A DNA stretch of 64,000 bases from Symbiodinium natans (GCA_905221605.1 CAJNDS010002159.1:124001-188000), one strand, 5' to 3'; shown: positions 27,601-42,600, counted from the stretch's first letter. Translations and numbers: made by a program. The notes: a model not told the origin generated them from the sequence alone.

Positions 27601-30600
27601 GCCAAGATGCGCGAGCGCTTCCGCCCTCAAACAAAAGCTGCTGTCTGGGCAAGTACAGATGCGAGCTAGCCTGTCCACATGTTTCCAGAATCTGGAGGAA
27701 GCCATCACTAGAGATATGGTGTCCATGGATCCCGACAATCTCACAACTTCGACCAGAAATACATGTCCTGTCTTGCGCACGGGAAACCCCAACCAAATCT
27801 AGCTTCCCTGCATCCACGGAAAATGTCTCCGCAGTGGAGCAAATCCTCGAAGCACACCAGCACAGCCTGTAGACGCCCCCCGGCGATGTCAACATGTCGA
27901 AGGTGACTGCAGCGACACTTCCTGGGGAAAGCACAGCTGTAGCAGCTTTGCCAGGAAGCAAGTCGAGGCTGAGCCCGCAAGTGTCCATGATGGATACTGA
28001 CCACGTGTGAACACCATGAACGTGAGCCTCAAAAGCACATGTTCTGCCACTTACACATGTTCGATCTTGCCCAAGAGGAGCTGGGCCAAACAGCTGAAGC
28101 TCACCCGCATCGACAATGAAGGACTGAGGGTAGCTGCAATCGCCCATCATAGAACACCAGCAGAGCCTGTACTGACCACCAGCCGCAGAGTTTACTGTAG
28201 CTCCCCATGACACTGTGGCTCCACTAGCTTGCAAGCTGTCGAAGTGCCCCGCAAGAGCAAATTTGGGAATGACTTGGGCAACTCCACCTGACGGAATTGC
28301 TTTGCTCGAACGGACAGCGCTACTACTAAAGAACAACGAGCTTGGACAAAGCAGAATCAGAATATCATCCAAGGCACACGTCTCCATCACGACAAAGGAG
28401 TCGTTGGCATCTAAGAACTGTCCAAGCAAGCCATCCACTTGGCAGGTCTGTCCACTCAGGCAAGTGTGGCCGGTCTGAGAAGATGGACCCACCAGTGTGA
28501 AGGTCCCGAAGTCTATCCAAGCTTCCCCATCTGGGGCGATGCTGTCTGTTCCATTCAGCTCTTGTCCAGCCTGCCAACATAACCTGTACTGGCCGCCCGC
28601 TGCAGAACTCCGAGCTGAATCCCAAGCAGCGGTCCAGCTTCCACCCATCTCTAACAAGCGAGGCCTGCCTTGCATAAACCTCTCGGGCACTCCGTCCATC
28701 TGCGCACCGCAAGTGGACTGAACAGACACTGCATCAGCAGCCGTCCACCCGACACCAAGCAGCGACTCCAAGACGCAAGCCTGCCCACTGATGCATGTTC
28801 TGTCCTGTTCAAGCGGCCTTGGACCTACAAGGAGTAGGGCGCCCGCATCCACATTGAAGTGCGAAGATCGCGAGCATTGACTTGCCGTGCTGTGATTGGT
28901 GAGTGAACACCAGCACAAGCGGTACTCACCACCAACAGCTGAGACAGTCAGGTCCAGCCAAGCAGCAAGATCGCCCTGCGACAACAGCTCTCCAGCGTGC
29001 GCCCACTTCGGCACTGTGTCGTCCATTCCACATGTGTTCATAATCAGCACCCTGAAGGATGAATCTTCTAAGCCCACTCCCTGCAGATTGTTGACAGCAC
29101 ACCGGCGGCCACTGACGCAAGTCCGATCTTGATTCAGCGGGCTCAAGCCCACGACGGTCAGGGTGCCTGCATCAGTGATGAAGTGCTCTCCCAGCACACA
29201 ATTCTGCCAAGTGGAGTTTGACTCTGTCTCCATACACCAGCAGAGCCTGTATGTGCCTCCAGAAGAAGAAATGTCTTCCGACGCCCAGGTCCCGCCTGTC
29301 ACCAAAGTCTCCTGCTTTAGTCTCGCTGGTGGCGTATTGGTGCCACAGGTGTCAAGGACCATGACCCTGCTCACGTTGCCGAGGTAGAGGCCAGCGAGAT
29401 CATGGAAGCGGCAGGATTGACCACTGAAGCAAGTCATGTGCTGATCAAGCGGATCAGGGCCCTGAACATGCAAGCTGCCTATGTCGACCACAAAGTCGTC
29501 TGCAGTTTGACAGGGTGAGCTTAAGTTTCCACTCCAATTGCCCATGTAAAAGTCACAGGACGAGTTCTGACCTTCATCTTCCGAAGCGCAATGCGCTGCT
29601 GGGTAAGGCACCATGGCGCACCAACACAGGCGATAGCGGCCCCCTGGTGCAGACACCAGTCTGGAGAACATCGAGCTGCTGGCGACCAAGCTTGATGTCA
29701 GGCGGCCACCCTCAGACCATCGAGGCAAGATACCCCTCGCACCACAAGTCTCCAGCACCAGCAGCTGCCCAGAGTCTCCAATAGAATCGACGTCAAGTCC
29801 GGAGATCGAGCATTCTTGACCAGAGATGCATGTCCAATCTTGCCTCCAGGTTGGCCCAATAACGAAAAGCTCACCGGCATCCGCCACAAATTGAGAGTTG
29901 ATGCAATCGCTTGAGCGATTGGTGCCGTTGACTGATGTCAGTGCACCAGGGCACCAACAAAGTCGATAGTTGCCACCCAATGTCAGAATGCGGCCACCGC
30001 CCCAGCTCACTGATACGTAAGATACAGAACTTCCGGCAAAACTGTCAATGGCAACAGCTGCTCCAGTGCCCAGCCTTGGCGTAGCCTCGATGGCACAAAG
30101 CGAAAAATGCAAACTCAAAAAAACCGAGCATCAAGTCAGCACCAGCTGCTTTGTGCCGCATAGTTTAGGGCTGCCTCTTCAAGTAAGGGGTGTAGAAACC
30201 CGAGACTCGTCATCAATAGGCCCTGAACCCCGTGGGACCCTTCACCCTTCCCCAGGACTTCCGCAAGACGTCTTAACAATTCGTGTGAACTCTTTGAGTG
30301 AAACCTCTCCGGACTCCCAAGCTTTGGAGCGCCGAAACCACGCAGTAGGACTCTTGGCCTCAAGCCTCCATGCAGAACACAACTCGACACTGCAACCTTC
30401 AAAGGTCCATGCCCCGTTCTTCGCCCATCCTGGCCCTTTTTCCAACCTCAACTTGATTCTCGGGAGTATTCTCGGTCCTTTAAAATGACAGCACGTGCCA
30501 TCGACGAGCAGCACGTGAGGGTTGATGAAAACCATTCAAAACCTTTTCGCCCAGGTTTGGTTTCTTCGCAGAATTGCGCCTTCTTTCCGCGATGGCTCGA

Positions 30601-33600
30601 TACACCCCAATCTGGCACTCTGTTTCGCTCTGTGAAGTGAAGGTGAAGCTTGAAGTAGGCTTAGAGGTTTGGACTCCAAGCTGGCATAAAGTTTGGACTT
30701 TGGGGTTATCCTGGATCTCAAAAGTTCGAACCCAGGGTTCGGACTTTGAACTCGGGGGTCAACCGAACTTTGAACTCTTGGCTGCTAGTACTCGTGATCG
30801 TAGCTATAGGTGCGTGCCTGCGATGCGCATGCCTGCCCGCATCAATGCCCGCGTGGAGTGTGCCTGCCTGCACACGTGCAAGTGTGCGTGCCTGCCTACA
30901 TGCCTGCTTACGTGCCTGCCGACGTGCCTGCCTACGTGACTGCCTGCGTGCCTGCCCTCATCCTTGCGAGCGTGTGCACGGGTGGATGCGTGCGCTCGCG
31001 CTCACCCCCTGCCTGGTTTTGTCCACAAGTGTCCATGATCAAGAACTGGTCCGTGAATTCCCAGCCCATGCCCAGGACGCCATTGACGATACAGGTCTGT
31101 CCCGATATACAGGTGTGGGACTGCAACGGCGATGGCCCCAGCATATGGAACTGTCCGGCATCTATAGAAAACTGAGATGATGTACTGCAGTGCGCATCGC
31201 CTGAGCACCAGCATAACCTGTACTGCCCACTTGCCATCGTAAGTGCATCACTTCCCCAAGAGACGGAGCCACCAGACGGTGCCACCGTCGTAGCTAGCCT
31301 CCCGGCATTCGAAATGACCTGGTCTGGCTCCCCGCAGGTGTCCATGAGCAACCATAGATCGTGTACCGAGAGGTGCTGACCTTGAATACCATCTATGAGG
31401 CACGTTTGCCCAGATAAGCAGGTCCGGTCTTGCCCAAACGCCACACCGAGCACGGTCATATGACCTGCTTCAACTTGAAAGCTGCCAGCCATGGTGCAGG
31501 CAGTGCTGTTCGTGGCGTTGAGCCCTGATCTGTTGGGCAACCATGGCTCTGAAACCAAGCCTGAGCACCAGCAAAGCCGGTACTTGCCCCCGGCAAGACT
31601 TAGCTTCTCGGTGCCCCAGGAGAAAGCTACTGTGGACAAAGAATCCTCGGCTGCCAAATGTTTTTCTCACCCCAGGCTCTCACGTTCTCATTTCTGGAAA
31701 ACGATTAATCGCGACTGCCCAAATCAGCTCACATCGAGTTCGAGTTCGTTGGGGAGGCAGCCAAGGCACAGTGCTAATAAGCGAATCAGCCACTGCCAGT
31801 CCTGGCGATCGATCCCAACCGCGGGCATCACCTCAGCAAGCACTGCAAGCATGATGACACCTTCTGCACCTGTTGCACCTGCCACGGACACCTCAGTTCC
31901 GAGGACGGCACCACAAGTTTCGAGCAGCAGGAGCTTGTCTTCCAGTGAGAGGTGCCACCCGCTGATGCCATCCACCAAGCACCTCGAAAAGCGCTCCCCT
32001 ATGGATATGGGAGTCTTCGCAGTAGCCTGCAAAATCTTGTGTAGAACATTCCGACATGTAACCTCATTTTAGTCAGGCGACGTCTGACCACTGATGCAGG
32101 TTCGAGACTGCTGCAGGGGCGAGACCCCCACAACCATCAACGCCCCAACCTCAGCTGTCTTTCAATCGGGGGCTGCCGTCTGTGCACAACTTCTGCCATG
32201 GACACGACTGTTTCCGAGGCTGCAGCATCCACAAGAAAGTCAGAAGGTTCACTGCAAGCTTCCAGGGAGACATTCGCAAGGGACTCATTCATAAGAGATG
32301 ACGCTGAGGTTGCACACCAGCATAGCCGATAAAGGCCACCAGCGGCACTTATGCGAAGTGACAGATTTGTGTTCGTCTCCGTTCCAGTCAGTGGCACCAT
32401 ACCATCTGGGAGGAAACGTGGCAACAGATCTGGCAGGCCACAGGTTCCGAGTACCATCAACATCCCTTCCAGCTGCGCATCAACAAAGGACCCTGAGATG
32501 TCCACCATGCAGGTGCGCCCCGAGATACAGGATCGATCTTGCGACAGTGGAGCTGGGCCAAGGATGCTCAGAAGCCCGACCTGGATGCTATGATGTTCTG
32601 TCATGCAGGACAATGCCGCAGAACTGCACCAGCAAAGTCGATAGAGCCCACCGGGCTCGCTGATGCGAGTCACCGCCTGCGCGACTGCTGCAGGCGAGGA
32701 GCCTCCAGGATCAGGCATGCTCAGGTTGGTCGTAACGCCTTCAACCCTCTTCGCCCCCAGAGTCCCACAAGTGGATGTTAGCGGAATGGCAAGCAGCCCA
32801 TCCGATGGGTTGACTCCAAGCCCTTCGAGGCCGTGATCTGGCGAGGGTGTTAGGAAGCACGCACGGCCGCTCACGCAGGTTCGGTGTTGCTCCAAGGGGC
32901 TTGGACCAAGCAATGTGAACTCCCCAACATCCAGCAAGAAGTCCTGAAATGCAGAGCAGCTGCTGCCCCATGCAGTGCACCAGCACAAGCGGTATGTGCC
33001 GCCAGGTCCTGTGATAACGGAATCCCACAAGCTTGAGCTATTTGCTCCCCAGGTGATATTAGATAGTACCACAGATGTTCCTGTGCTGGGGAATCCAGTC
33101 GGCAGCTCGGCCGTACCACAGCTGTTCATGACAAGCAGGCGGTCGGCCTCGGCCAAGCCGTAGCCAACTAGACCTTCGATTCGGCAAAGCTGGCCCCCAA
33201 TGCACGTACGTGCCTGGTCAAGCGCCGGCCCTAGCAGATGAATCTCACCGGCATCAATGAGGAAGTCTTTTGATGTGTCGCATCCCAATGTCCGCATCAT
33301 ACTGGGTGACGAATTGGTGCTATTGTCTGCCTGGATCTGCGTCGTTTCTGAAGAGCCACACCAGCAAAGCCTATACTGCCCACCAGAACCTCTGAGCATC
33401 CCCGACTCCCAGGACAGGCTGCTACCTGTTGGACTTTGGACGATCTGTCCCTGCTCAATGGAAGCGCCGCGGCCGCAAGTATCAAGCACCATGAAGGCGG
33501 AGCTCTCAGCGAAGAGGCCGCTGATGCCATCAATGCGGCACTGCCTTCCACTGACGCATGTGAAGCCCTGGCTTGGTGGGTGTGTGCCCAGCACGGTGAG

Positions 33601-36600
33601 CTGCCCGATATCCACCCGGAATGCCTCCAAGGCACAATCGACTGCCGCTGAGCACCAGCAAAGGCGGTAAGTCCCTCCAAACCCAGAGATGGGTGCATCG
33701 CCCAGAGAGAAGCTCAGGCTGTTGTTGCCAACTGCAGAGGCCGTAAGGAGACCGCCTCCAGGAACTCGCAGCGGCACTTTTTGCGTGACTGCACAGGTCT
33801 CGAGCAGCTGGATGCGATCCCCCTCCTCCAAATGGAGACCCTCCACATGCTGCAGTTCACATGTCTGGCCGCTGACACAAGTGTATTGCTGGTAAAGGGG
33901 CGTTGGGCCTACAAGCGTCAAACTGCCAAAGTCGACCCTGAGTAACTCCGCTGAAGAACATCTCCTCTCGAACGTTTGCACTGAGACACTGCTATTCAAT
34001 GTATCATTCCGCGTCCACGGGTCGAAATCTTCGTCTTCTTCATCTGCTGTGGTCCAAGTCACCCCCGGACACCAACATAGGCGATACTGCCCACCTGCTG
34101 CAGTGACAAAGCTCCAGGACACGGTGAGCTTACCATCTGTTTCGAGTATTGTCGTGGGCTCCGCTGGCCAGTGCCGCAAGGCCTGTTGCCCGCACGTGTC
34201 AAGCACAGCAATCGTATCTAAAGAAGACAGCCCAAATCCACGCAAATCTGCGAGATGGCAGCTCTGTCCTGCGATGCAGGTTCGGTCCTGTGTCAGAGGG
34301 GACATGCCGAGAAGAAGCAAGGCTCCCATGTCCACACCGAAATCTGAAGCAAAGTCGCAGCCCCTTTGCGCAGCCTCATGTGTCCAATTGCTTTGGTTGA
34401 CGGATCCATCCGAACACCAACACAAGCGATACTGCCCTCCTGCAGCCGTAACTGGCTCTTGGAAGTTAACCACGGCGTCAGGAATGGAGATAGGAGAGCG
34501 TCCATCTTGCGCAAACCTGCTAATCATGCCACTTTGCGTCCCACACGTTGCCAGCACCCAGACGTCTCCACTCCAGAAGGTTCCGGTCAAGCCTGTCAGC
34601 TGACATTCAAGCCCACTCAAGCAAGTGTGATGCTGATAGAGGGGTGCTGGGCCAACAAGGGTCAACTGTCCAAAGTCCACAATCGCATCTTGTACACTGC
34701 AAGGCTGGCGCGAGCACCAACACAGGCGATACTGACCACCAGGACCGGAGGGCTGCATGGCCCAGGTTGTCACAGAGCCACTGGCAGAGCTGACAGAAGC
34801 TTCATCCCACGATCTCATAAGAGTCGCCCGACCCAACCCACAGGTCTCCATAACCAGAACTGCAGACTGGGAGATCCCGTGTCCGGAGATGTCAGCCAAG
34901 GCACAAGTAGCACCCGTAAAGCAGGTTCGGTCTTGCTGGAGAGGGGAGACCCCGACCAGCAGAAAGTTCCCAAAGTGAACATTGAAATCCTCCGGCCAAT
35001 CGCAACCACCAGCCCAGGAGCCACACCAGCAGAGCTGGTACTGACCCCCAGCAGCAGTCATTTCAACGTCTGTTACGAGGTTGGCTAAGAACTGACTGCT
35101 TCCAGGCTCTTGTAGCGACGTGAAACTCACAGGCATGCCAGCCCACAAGTTTGTTCCGTCTGTTCCGTCCCCACATGTACTCAGGATCGCAACGCTGCCT
35201 GCCTGCAGGACTCCATGAGTTTCTATGCCTTGAACTGCACATGCCGTCCCACTAACACACGTTCGGTCTTGCAACAAAGGTCGCGGACCCAAGACGTAAA
35301 GGCGGCCAATGTCCAGGTCAAAGTCTTCCGCCCAGCGGCACAGCTTGGAGACACTGCACCAGCATAGTCTGTACACACCTCCTGGTGTCGTAATCGTCTC
35401 CCAGGCTGCATGTGTACCATTGGCAAGAGCTCGAGGCTGCAATGCAGCACCTGGCTCGCCGCAGGTGTCAAGCACAACGATGGAGTCTCCATCGTGCAGG
35501 CTGATGCCAACAATGTGGTCTAGTTCGCAGTCTCTGCCAGCTATACACGTGAAATCGCTCGCCGACGTTGCTGCTCCAACCACAAGCAAAGAACCAACAT
35601 CTATTCTAAATTCCGCGGCAGTTTGACAGTAGGAAGCACTGCTATGGTTTGTGGGTGCACTTAGATTGACCAGGCTCTGATTCCAGAATGAAAGGGTGCG
35701 ACCGTTGTTGGTGCTGTTCGTTTCATTCTGCGTCGAGTTAAACTCAGCTTGGGACCAGTCCGGCATGCCACTGCACCAGCAAAGCCTGTACTGGCCAGCC
35801 ACGGCGGTCACAGACAAGGCCATTGCAGCATTGAAGCCAGCGGTGTGCAAAGATGAAGGCATACCGCCGATTGTACTTGCAACTCCGCAGGTGTCCAAAA
35901 TGACATACTGATTAAGGGCAGACAAGTCTTGTCCTGCAATAGCACCAACTGCACAGCTCATTCCGGCAATGCACGTTCGGTCTTGGTCGGACGAGCTTGG
36001 CCCAACGAGCGTGAAGCTGCCAAAATCAGTGCGGAACTGCTCGCCACTACTGCAATGCTGGCCGAAGGAGCACCAGCACAAGCGATATCGCCCTCCCAGA
36101 GCCGTGACTGGAGACGTCCAGAATACCGATGCCCCGGACATAGACACGTCTTGCATAGATCCATATCCGGGAAATCCATTCACATGCGCTACGTGGCCAC
36201 ATGTATGAAGGACAAGCACCTTGTCTCCATCTGCCAATCCGTTGCCTGTGATGCCGTGGATGTGGCAAGGAAGCCCGGCAATGCAAGTACGATGTTGAGT
36301 AAGGGGCGCAACCCCTAGGATTGTAACACGCCCCACGTCTAGCGTGAAGTGGTCCATAGGAGCTGTGTCATTGCCGGAAATGCAGGAGCCGTTCCATAGA
36401 TTTGATCGCTGATCTATGCCGGCACACCAGCAAAGACCTTGGCATCAAGGCACAAGCAGTCGTGAGCAACAAGTCAGCTAGGAAGCTTAGTGACAAGAAA
36501 GGTGAGACGTGTGAGACAACTCATCATCCTCACTGACTCATCACTCATGATGGGTTTCTGGGGCACAGGCGAAAGTCTCCTCCCGGGGCAATAAGAGGAT

Positions 36601-39600
36601 CATGCCAGTATGCACTCCCTGTGAGCGGAGTGAGCACGTCGAGCGGAGTTGCTGGCCACGACGGCCAAGGGATGTCGGAGTCGGAAAGCGCTGTTCCACA
36701 TGTCTCGAGGATCATCAGCGCATCAAGAGAAGACAAGCCATTGCCTGTGATCGCGTCCACAACACAAGTCTGCCCTGATACGCATGTCCATCCAACTGTG
36801 GAAAGCTCTGGGCCTATAAAGGACATAGTACCGAAATCCACTGTGTTGTACTTAGCGTGCTGACACCAGGAGGTGTGATTGTTGAAATGGTCGGCGCACC
36901 AGCAGAGTCTGTAGAAGCCACCAGAGACTTGTGTGCCAGACACCCAGCGCCGCGTCACTGACCACCCGTTGCTGACGTTTCCATCGCTTTCAAAGGGCCG
37001 CAGTGTCAGAAGAGGTCCCGACGCTACGCCGCAGGTTTCCAATATCATGTAACCATCAGCCGCGCTTAGGCCATAGCCTGTGAGCCCCTCGACGATGCAA
37101 GACGAGCCACTCACACAGGTCTTGGACTGCCTCAATGGAGCCACCCCCGTAACCAGCAGGCCACCGAAATCGACCTTGTAATCCTCCATGTGCGAGCATG
37201 TGCTGAAGGTCACATTGCTAGTCCCATTAGTCCCATTGGACTGGTTGTTTCCATAGCTGGATCCTAACATGCCAGCGCACCAGCAGAGGCGGTACTGGCC
37301 TCCGGCCATCGAAGTCGGTTCCATGCCCAGTCCGGCCACAGAGACAACGTACTGTGTGGTGGTGGAGACTGGAGGACAATCCGGGAAACAAATAGGCCTT
37401 CGATTTCCATCAGGATCCTCGTCCGATATCCCACATCCACAGATGCCCGACAAGTTCTTGCCACCGTCCAGGGGGCAAGCGTCAACGCAGTCAGGCAATC
37501 CATCCGAATCTGAATCGACATCAGAAACCCCACAGCCGCATTCTCCGTACTCAATTTTGCTGGCATCGAGAGGGCACATATCCAAGAAATCGACAGTGCC
37601 ATCGCCATCTGTGTCGGTGTTTGAAGCGCCACAGCCCGCAGGCCCTGGCGCCAGCTTGAGTGGATCCAGTGGACACAAGTCATTGCAGTTTGGCGTTCCG
37701 TCGAAGTCATCGTCGGCAAAGCTTGCAGCACACTGGCACACGCCAGCAACGCTATCTGGCTGGCTAGGGCATTTGTCATAACAGTCCGGAGTACCATCAA
37801 TATCTGAATCCGTATCTGGCACTCCACAGCCGCAGAGCTGAGGGTTGGTCTTCGTCGGGTCAAGGGGACATTTGTCAGCACAATCTAACACCCCGTCGCC
37901 ATCGGTGTCATCCTCGGTGTCACCACATCCGCAGTACCCTGGCAGGGTTTTGTTGGGGTCTAGCGGGCACCAATCCAAGCAGTCCACCAAACCATCACCA
38001 TCCGTGTCCACGTCGGGGACGCCGCAGCCACAGATTCCTCCGTAGATTTTGTTGGGATCGTTGAAGCACTCATCTCCTCCACAAGCAGTGATACCATCTC
38101 CGTCGGCATCTATGAAGCCCACTGAAAAAGAGGAAAGGTACATGGTGGTCTGAAAGGGTCCAGAAGGGAGACGAGGTGGCAGACTGTTTGTGCCACATGT
38201 GTCAATGACCAAGAAGGAGTTTCCTGCATGTGGTAGGTGGTTGGTCATTTCAAAGCTGCACGTGTGGCCACTGATGCATGTCTTGTCCTGCCAGAGCGGA
38301 GCTGGTCCCAATAAGCTGAGCGTGCCGGCAATGACTTGAAAATGGGCCGGGCTGCTACAGCCGTTTGCAAGCGAGCCAGAGCACCAACACAGCATGAAGT
38401 GACCGCCCGCTGCTGTCACCGGCACAGATCCAAACGAAACGCGCGCCCCAGAATCTGTGACTGAAGTGGAGAAGCTGCTGCTGCCCAAGAAGCGTGGCAG
38501 GCCCAATGTAGTGGAACACGTATCAGCCACCAGGTACACATCTGCATTGGAGAGGTAGTGCCCCGTCATCCCATCAAACTCACAAGTTTGGCCGCTCACA
38601 CATGTTCGGTGCTGTGGCAATGGAGATACCCCCACAAGGTCAATACGACCGACGTCGGTCATGAAATCTGCCTCCGCTGTGCAGCCAGAAGCCTGAAAAC
38701 CCCGAGGACACCAGCAAAGTCTGTATCGGCCACCCTCAAGGAGTATGGATGCATTCCAGAATACCGCCACCTCGTCGGTTCCCGGTGTGACCCGAATCGA
38801 TGACCTGGGCGCTGAAAGGTGTAAAGCCGGAAAGGTGTCTGTCACTGCTAACTGAACCTTTGATTAAATGTTGCTATCTTGCTTCGAAGCATGTGTTCCA
38901 TATGGGCGTTTGGACATCTACCTTCACGCTCGCATGTGAAAGTTATGGATGTGGGAGGTTTCGAGAGTAGCGTGAAATGGTTTATGGGGCATCCTGTGGA
39001 AGACTCCACGACGGTCCCAGAGGAATCTGAGGTCGTGGGGTCCTTTAAGCACTAATCCAAGGATTGGTGTGAGATGCCTTCAAGCTTTGAGCCCACAACG
39101 GCCTAAACCTGACACCTAAGCTGATGTCTCAACACATCACAGGTCCTTTTGCCTGAACTGGTGAGGAAGAGAACGGGCAAGGTCGAACAATCAGAACAAG
39201 CACATGCAAATGCTTTGAAGGTCAGCCAAAATATGCCACCGGGCCAAAACGGCGGTGCAAAGTTCGCTTTCCCTGTACTCTAATTTACTAAAGGTGCAAG
39301 CTGAAAGCTTGGCAGCTGAAAAGTCATTGAGAACTTTGTTGAACAGCCACAGTACTGACCCTCCATCCAAGCACTGAGACCCTGGCACTGGCGGGAAAGT
39401 TGGATTCCAGGGTGGTGTGCTGCAGGTCTCGAGAACAGAGAAGCTGCCTCCTTGTAGGTCTTGCAACCCGATGCCAGTGAGTCCCTCTATGGCGCACGGC
39501 TGCCCACTCACGCATGTGCGGTGTTGATCCAGCGGGCTCGGTCCTAACAGCATGAAGCTGCCAGCATCGAACGAAAACTGCAAGGCGTCGGTGCATTCCT

Positions 39601-42600
39601 GCTCGCACCAGCAAAGCCGATACTGCCCTGCGGCTGTCGCGATGCGAAACTCAAGACTGGAAAATGTCCCGTTTGAGTCCCGTGAGGCCGTGATGGGGAG
39701 TCGAGATACTTGGCTCGCAACGCCGCAGCTATCTAGAATCAGGAACTGGCTGCTTGGAGTCAACTGCTGGCTTTCAAGTTGGTGCAAGCGGCAGATGGTG
39801 CCGCTTACACAAGTTCGCGAATGAGAGATCAACTCCGCTTTTGACCCTAGCAACGTCAAGGATCCAAAATCAACAGCGTAGCTGCTCGGTATTCCACAGC
39901 TGTGACTTGAGGCCGCACACCAGCAAAGGCGGTACACTCCTCCGGCCGCAGTGACCGGTTCAGGGCCCCACGAGAACGTTGAGCCACTGGCTGCAACATT
40001 GCTTGCTCGCCCTGCCCAGGCAAAACGGCTGATGGCGTGGTTCACGCCGCAGGTCTCCAATGCCATTACAGCATCTCCGCTCTTCAGATCCATCCCAGTG
40101 ATTCCGTCTATCTGGCAAATCTGGCCGGATATGCACGTGCGATCCTGTTCCAAGGGGAAGACACCCCGAATACGAAGCCTTCCTGCATCAAAGAGAAAGC
40201 CATTGTTGGCTGAAGCCAGAGATTCAACTGCTCCAGAACGATTTGTTGTTGTGTTCACCAGATAGTAGGAGGGATGAAAGGAGCAGGAACGATTGGAGAT
40301 TCGTGAGGCAGTGCTGGAACACCAACAAAGCCGAAAGTCTCCACCCTGGGCTGTCACAGCTGTCAGGCCCCAGGAAATCGCTGTAGACGTGATAGCAAAG
40401 TATGTAGAGCCTGTAGAGCTGTTTGCATCGGAGAGGGGAGCCGAAAGACCTGATGCGGGGAATCTGGGCAGGGCGGCGAATGCTCCACAGGTCTCCAAAA
40501 CCCAGAACCGATCCTCATCTGAGATACCCAGCCCGAGAATGTCCACAGCACATGTTTGTCCGGCCACACAGGTTCTATCCTGTCCTCGTAAAGGGCCCAG
40601 GATGTGCATTTGTCCAAATCCAAAGGTGAACTCGACAGACAAGCTGCAGCTGAACAACCCAGATGTGGCACACCAACACAGCTGGTAGGTACCCCCGGAT
40701 GCATGTACGACTTCTGTGCCCAGCGAGTGCGGTAAGCCCTCAACCAATGAGGCTACCCCGCAAGTCTCCAGGATCATGACACGATCGACATCACGAATGC
40801 CCGTGCCAGTTACCTCCAGTGCACATGTCCACCCAGAAACACAAGTCATCTGCTGTGTAATGGGTGACGGTCCGACCACCATGAAAGTGCCAACATCAAT
40901 GTCGAAGTCTTCTCCTCGCAAACATGAGGTGCCCCAGGTGTCAGGATCGTCAGTCCAGGTTGTCGTGGCATTTGGCGGAACTGTCACATTCCTGTGGCCA
41001 GGCGATCTCATTCCAGCGCACTGCAGAAAGCTCAGAGGGAGAATGCAGGAACCCGTGCCTCACCAAGCCGCTGCACCAGCAAAGCCTGTACTGGCCACCT
41101 GCGTCAAGAGCTCAGCTCGAGCTTGACGAGAGCTTGACGAGAGCTTAGCGAGTCGAGCGAGCATGAGCGACGCGAGCGACGCGAGCGACGCGAGCAGGCC
41201 TGCAGCTCGGCATTGCCGACTGCTGCCCGCTTGCATGGTTGGCCAGCAGCTGGGCAGAGCACTGGCCGCGGCCTCGAAGCTTTTTCTTCAGCTGTTTTTT
41301 TTTCAAGCGAGGAAATACGAGCCCCAAGCTTGCAACATGCGTGCAACACGCTTGCAACTCTCGCAACTCTCGAGTTTGGGGGGCTCGCTGGCAGCCAAGA
41401 GGCCAAGAAGCTGCCATCCGCACCAGTGGGGATTGGCGATGTGAGGGGCATAGCTGCACTGGTACCGCAAGTGTCCAGCACAACCACCTGCACTTGGAGC
41501 ACAATCAAAAAAAGGCAAATCAAGTGACCCAAAGCACTTCCAGTATCTTCCAGTGACCTCTCCAGCCTGGCTCTCAATGGGCATAGCGAAGCCCTGCAGG
41601 TCACTCATAGGGCAGGATTGGCCGCTGATGCACGTCCTGCAGCTAGTACGCGCGCGCACAATGCAGTACAATGCCTTTCATGTCTGCAGATTGAAGTCCT
41701 GTGCTGACCCAAAGGAGATGGACCAAGCAAGTACAGGCCTCCAACGTCGAACCTGGTAGCACGGTCAGGCCACATGAGGCCACAAAAGCGTTCCTCTTCA
41801 AATCGCTAATTTCACGACGTAGCTGGCCTGAACTGCTCCAACGTGCTGCATGGCTGCAAATCGCCACACCAGCAGAGCCTTCGGAAAGACGAAACAGCTT
41901 CAACATTTGCAACGACTTCATTGCATGAAGTTGCCTGTAGACTCCTCCTGGAACCGTGGTGTGCTGAAAGGTCCAACCTGCGCTTCACTTGTTTCGATGT
42001 GGGTTGCTCATCTTCGCTCTCTTCCTCATGTCTTAATGCACTCTCTCGAGCCTGGCGAGATGGGTACGCCAGAGGTGTCCTGATTCACAGGCATGCCGAT
42101 CTCAGCCCAGGTCGACCTGAGGACCAGGTGCATGAGCAGAGGAATGGTCAACGAGCGCCAACGAGCCAATGATGGCCAGCACTTTAAGCTGCCAGCTCCG
42201 AGCTGCCACAAGTGTCCACAACCAGGAGACTGCGACAAGCACATAAGGTCAATGCAGCATTATTAAAAGTCAACATGACAGCACCCGCCCTCTTCTCAAT
42301 GTATGAACAATGATAGACAACGCCTGTGCACATCTTTACCTTCAAACGAATTCTCAACCCCATCGAGGCATCAGAGCGCCTGTCATTGACCGACAAATGC
42401 TGTCCCAAGAAGCCGCCAGTGGAACAGACCTGGCGCGTAGCAACATCTGGTTGTATGGCATAGATGCATATGTCTATGTATATGTACATATATACATACA
42501 CTTTTTTATATGTATGAGACAGAGAGAGAGATTTAAAAAAAAAAAATATATATATATATATATATAAAGAATGATAATAATGAAAAAGAACTTGAGGGTC

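Noticed and set aside
13108-30085. A start codon for the gene at the beginning of the 17-kb frame
   Set aside because: The Met there lies upstream of the splice acceptor, and the preceding exon joins in phase 0 through D-T-C-G-Q-N-Q.
37375-38120. A bacterial contaminant contig
   Set aside because: The TSP3-like cassette is in frame inside a eukaryotic-style exon with flanking modules and introns.
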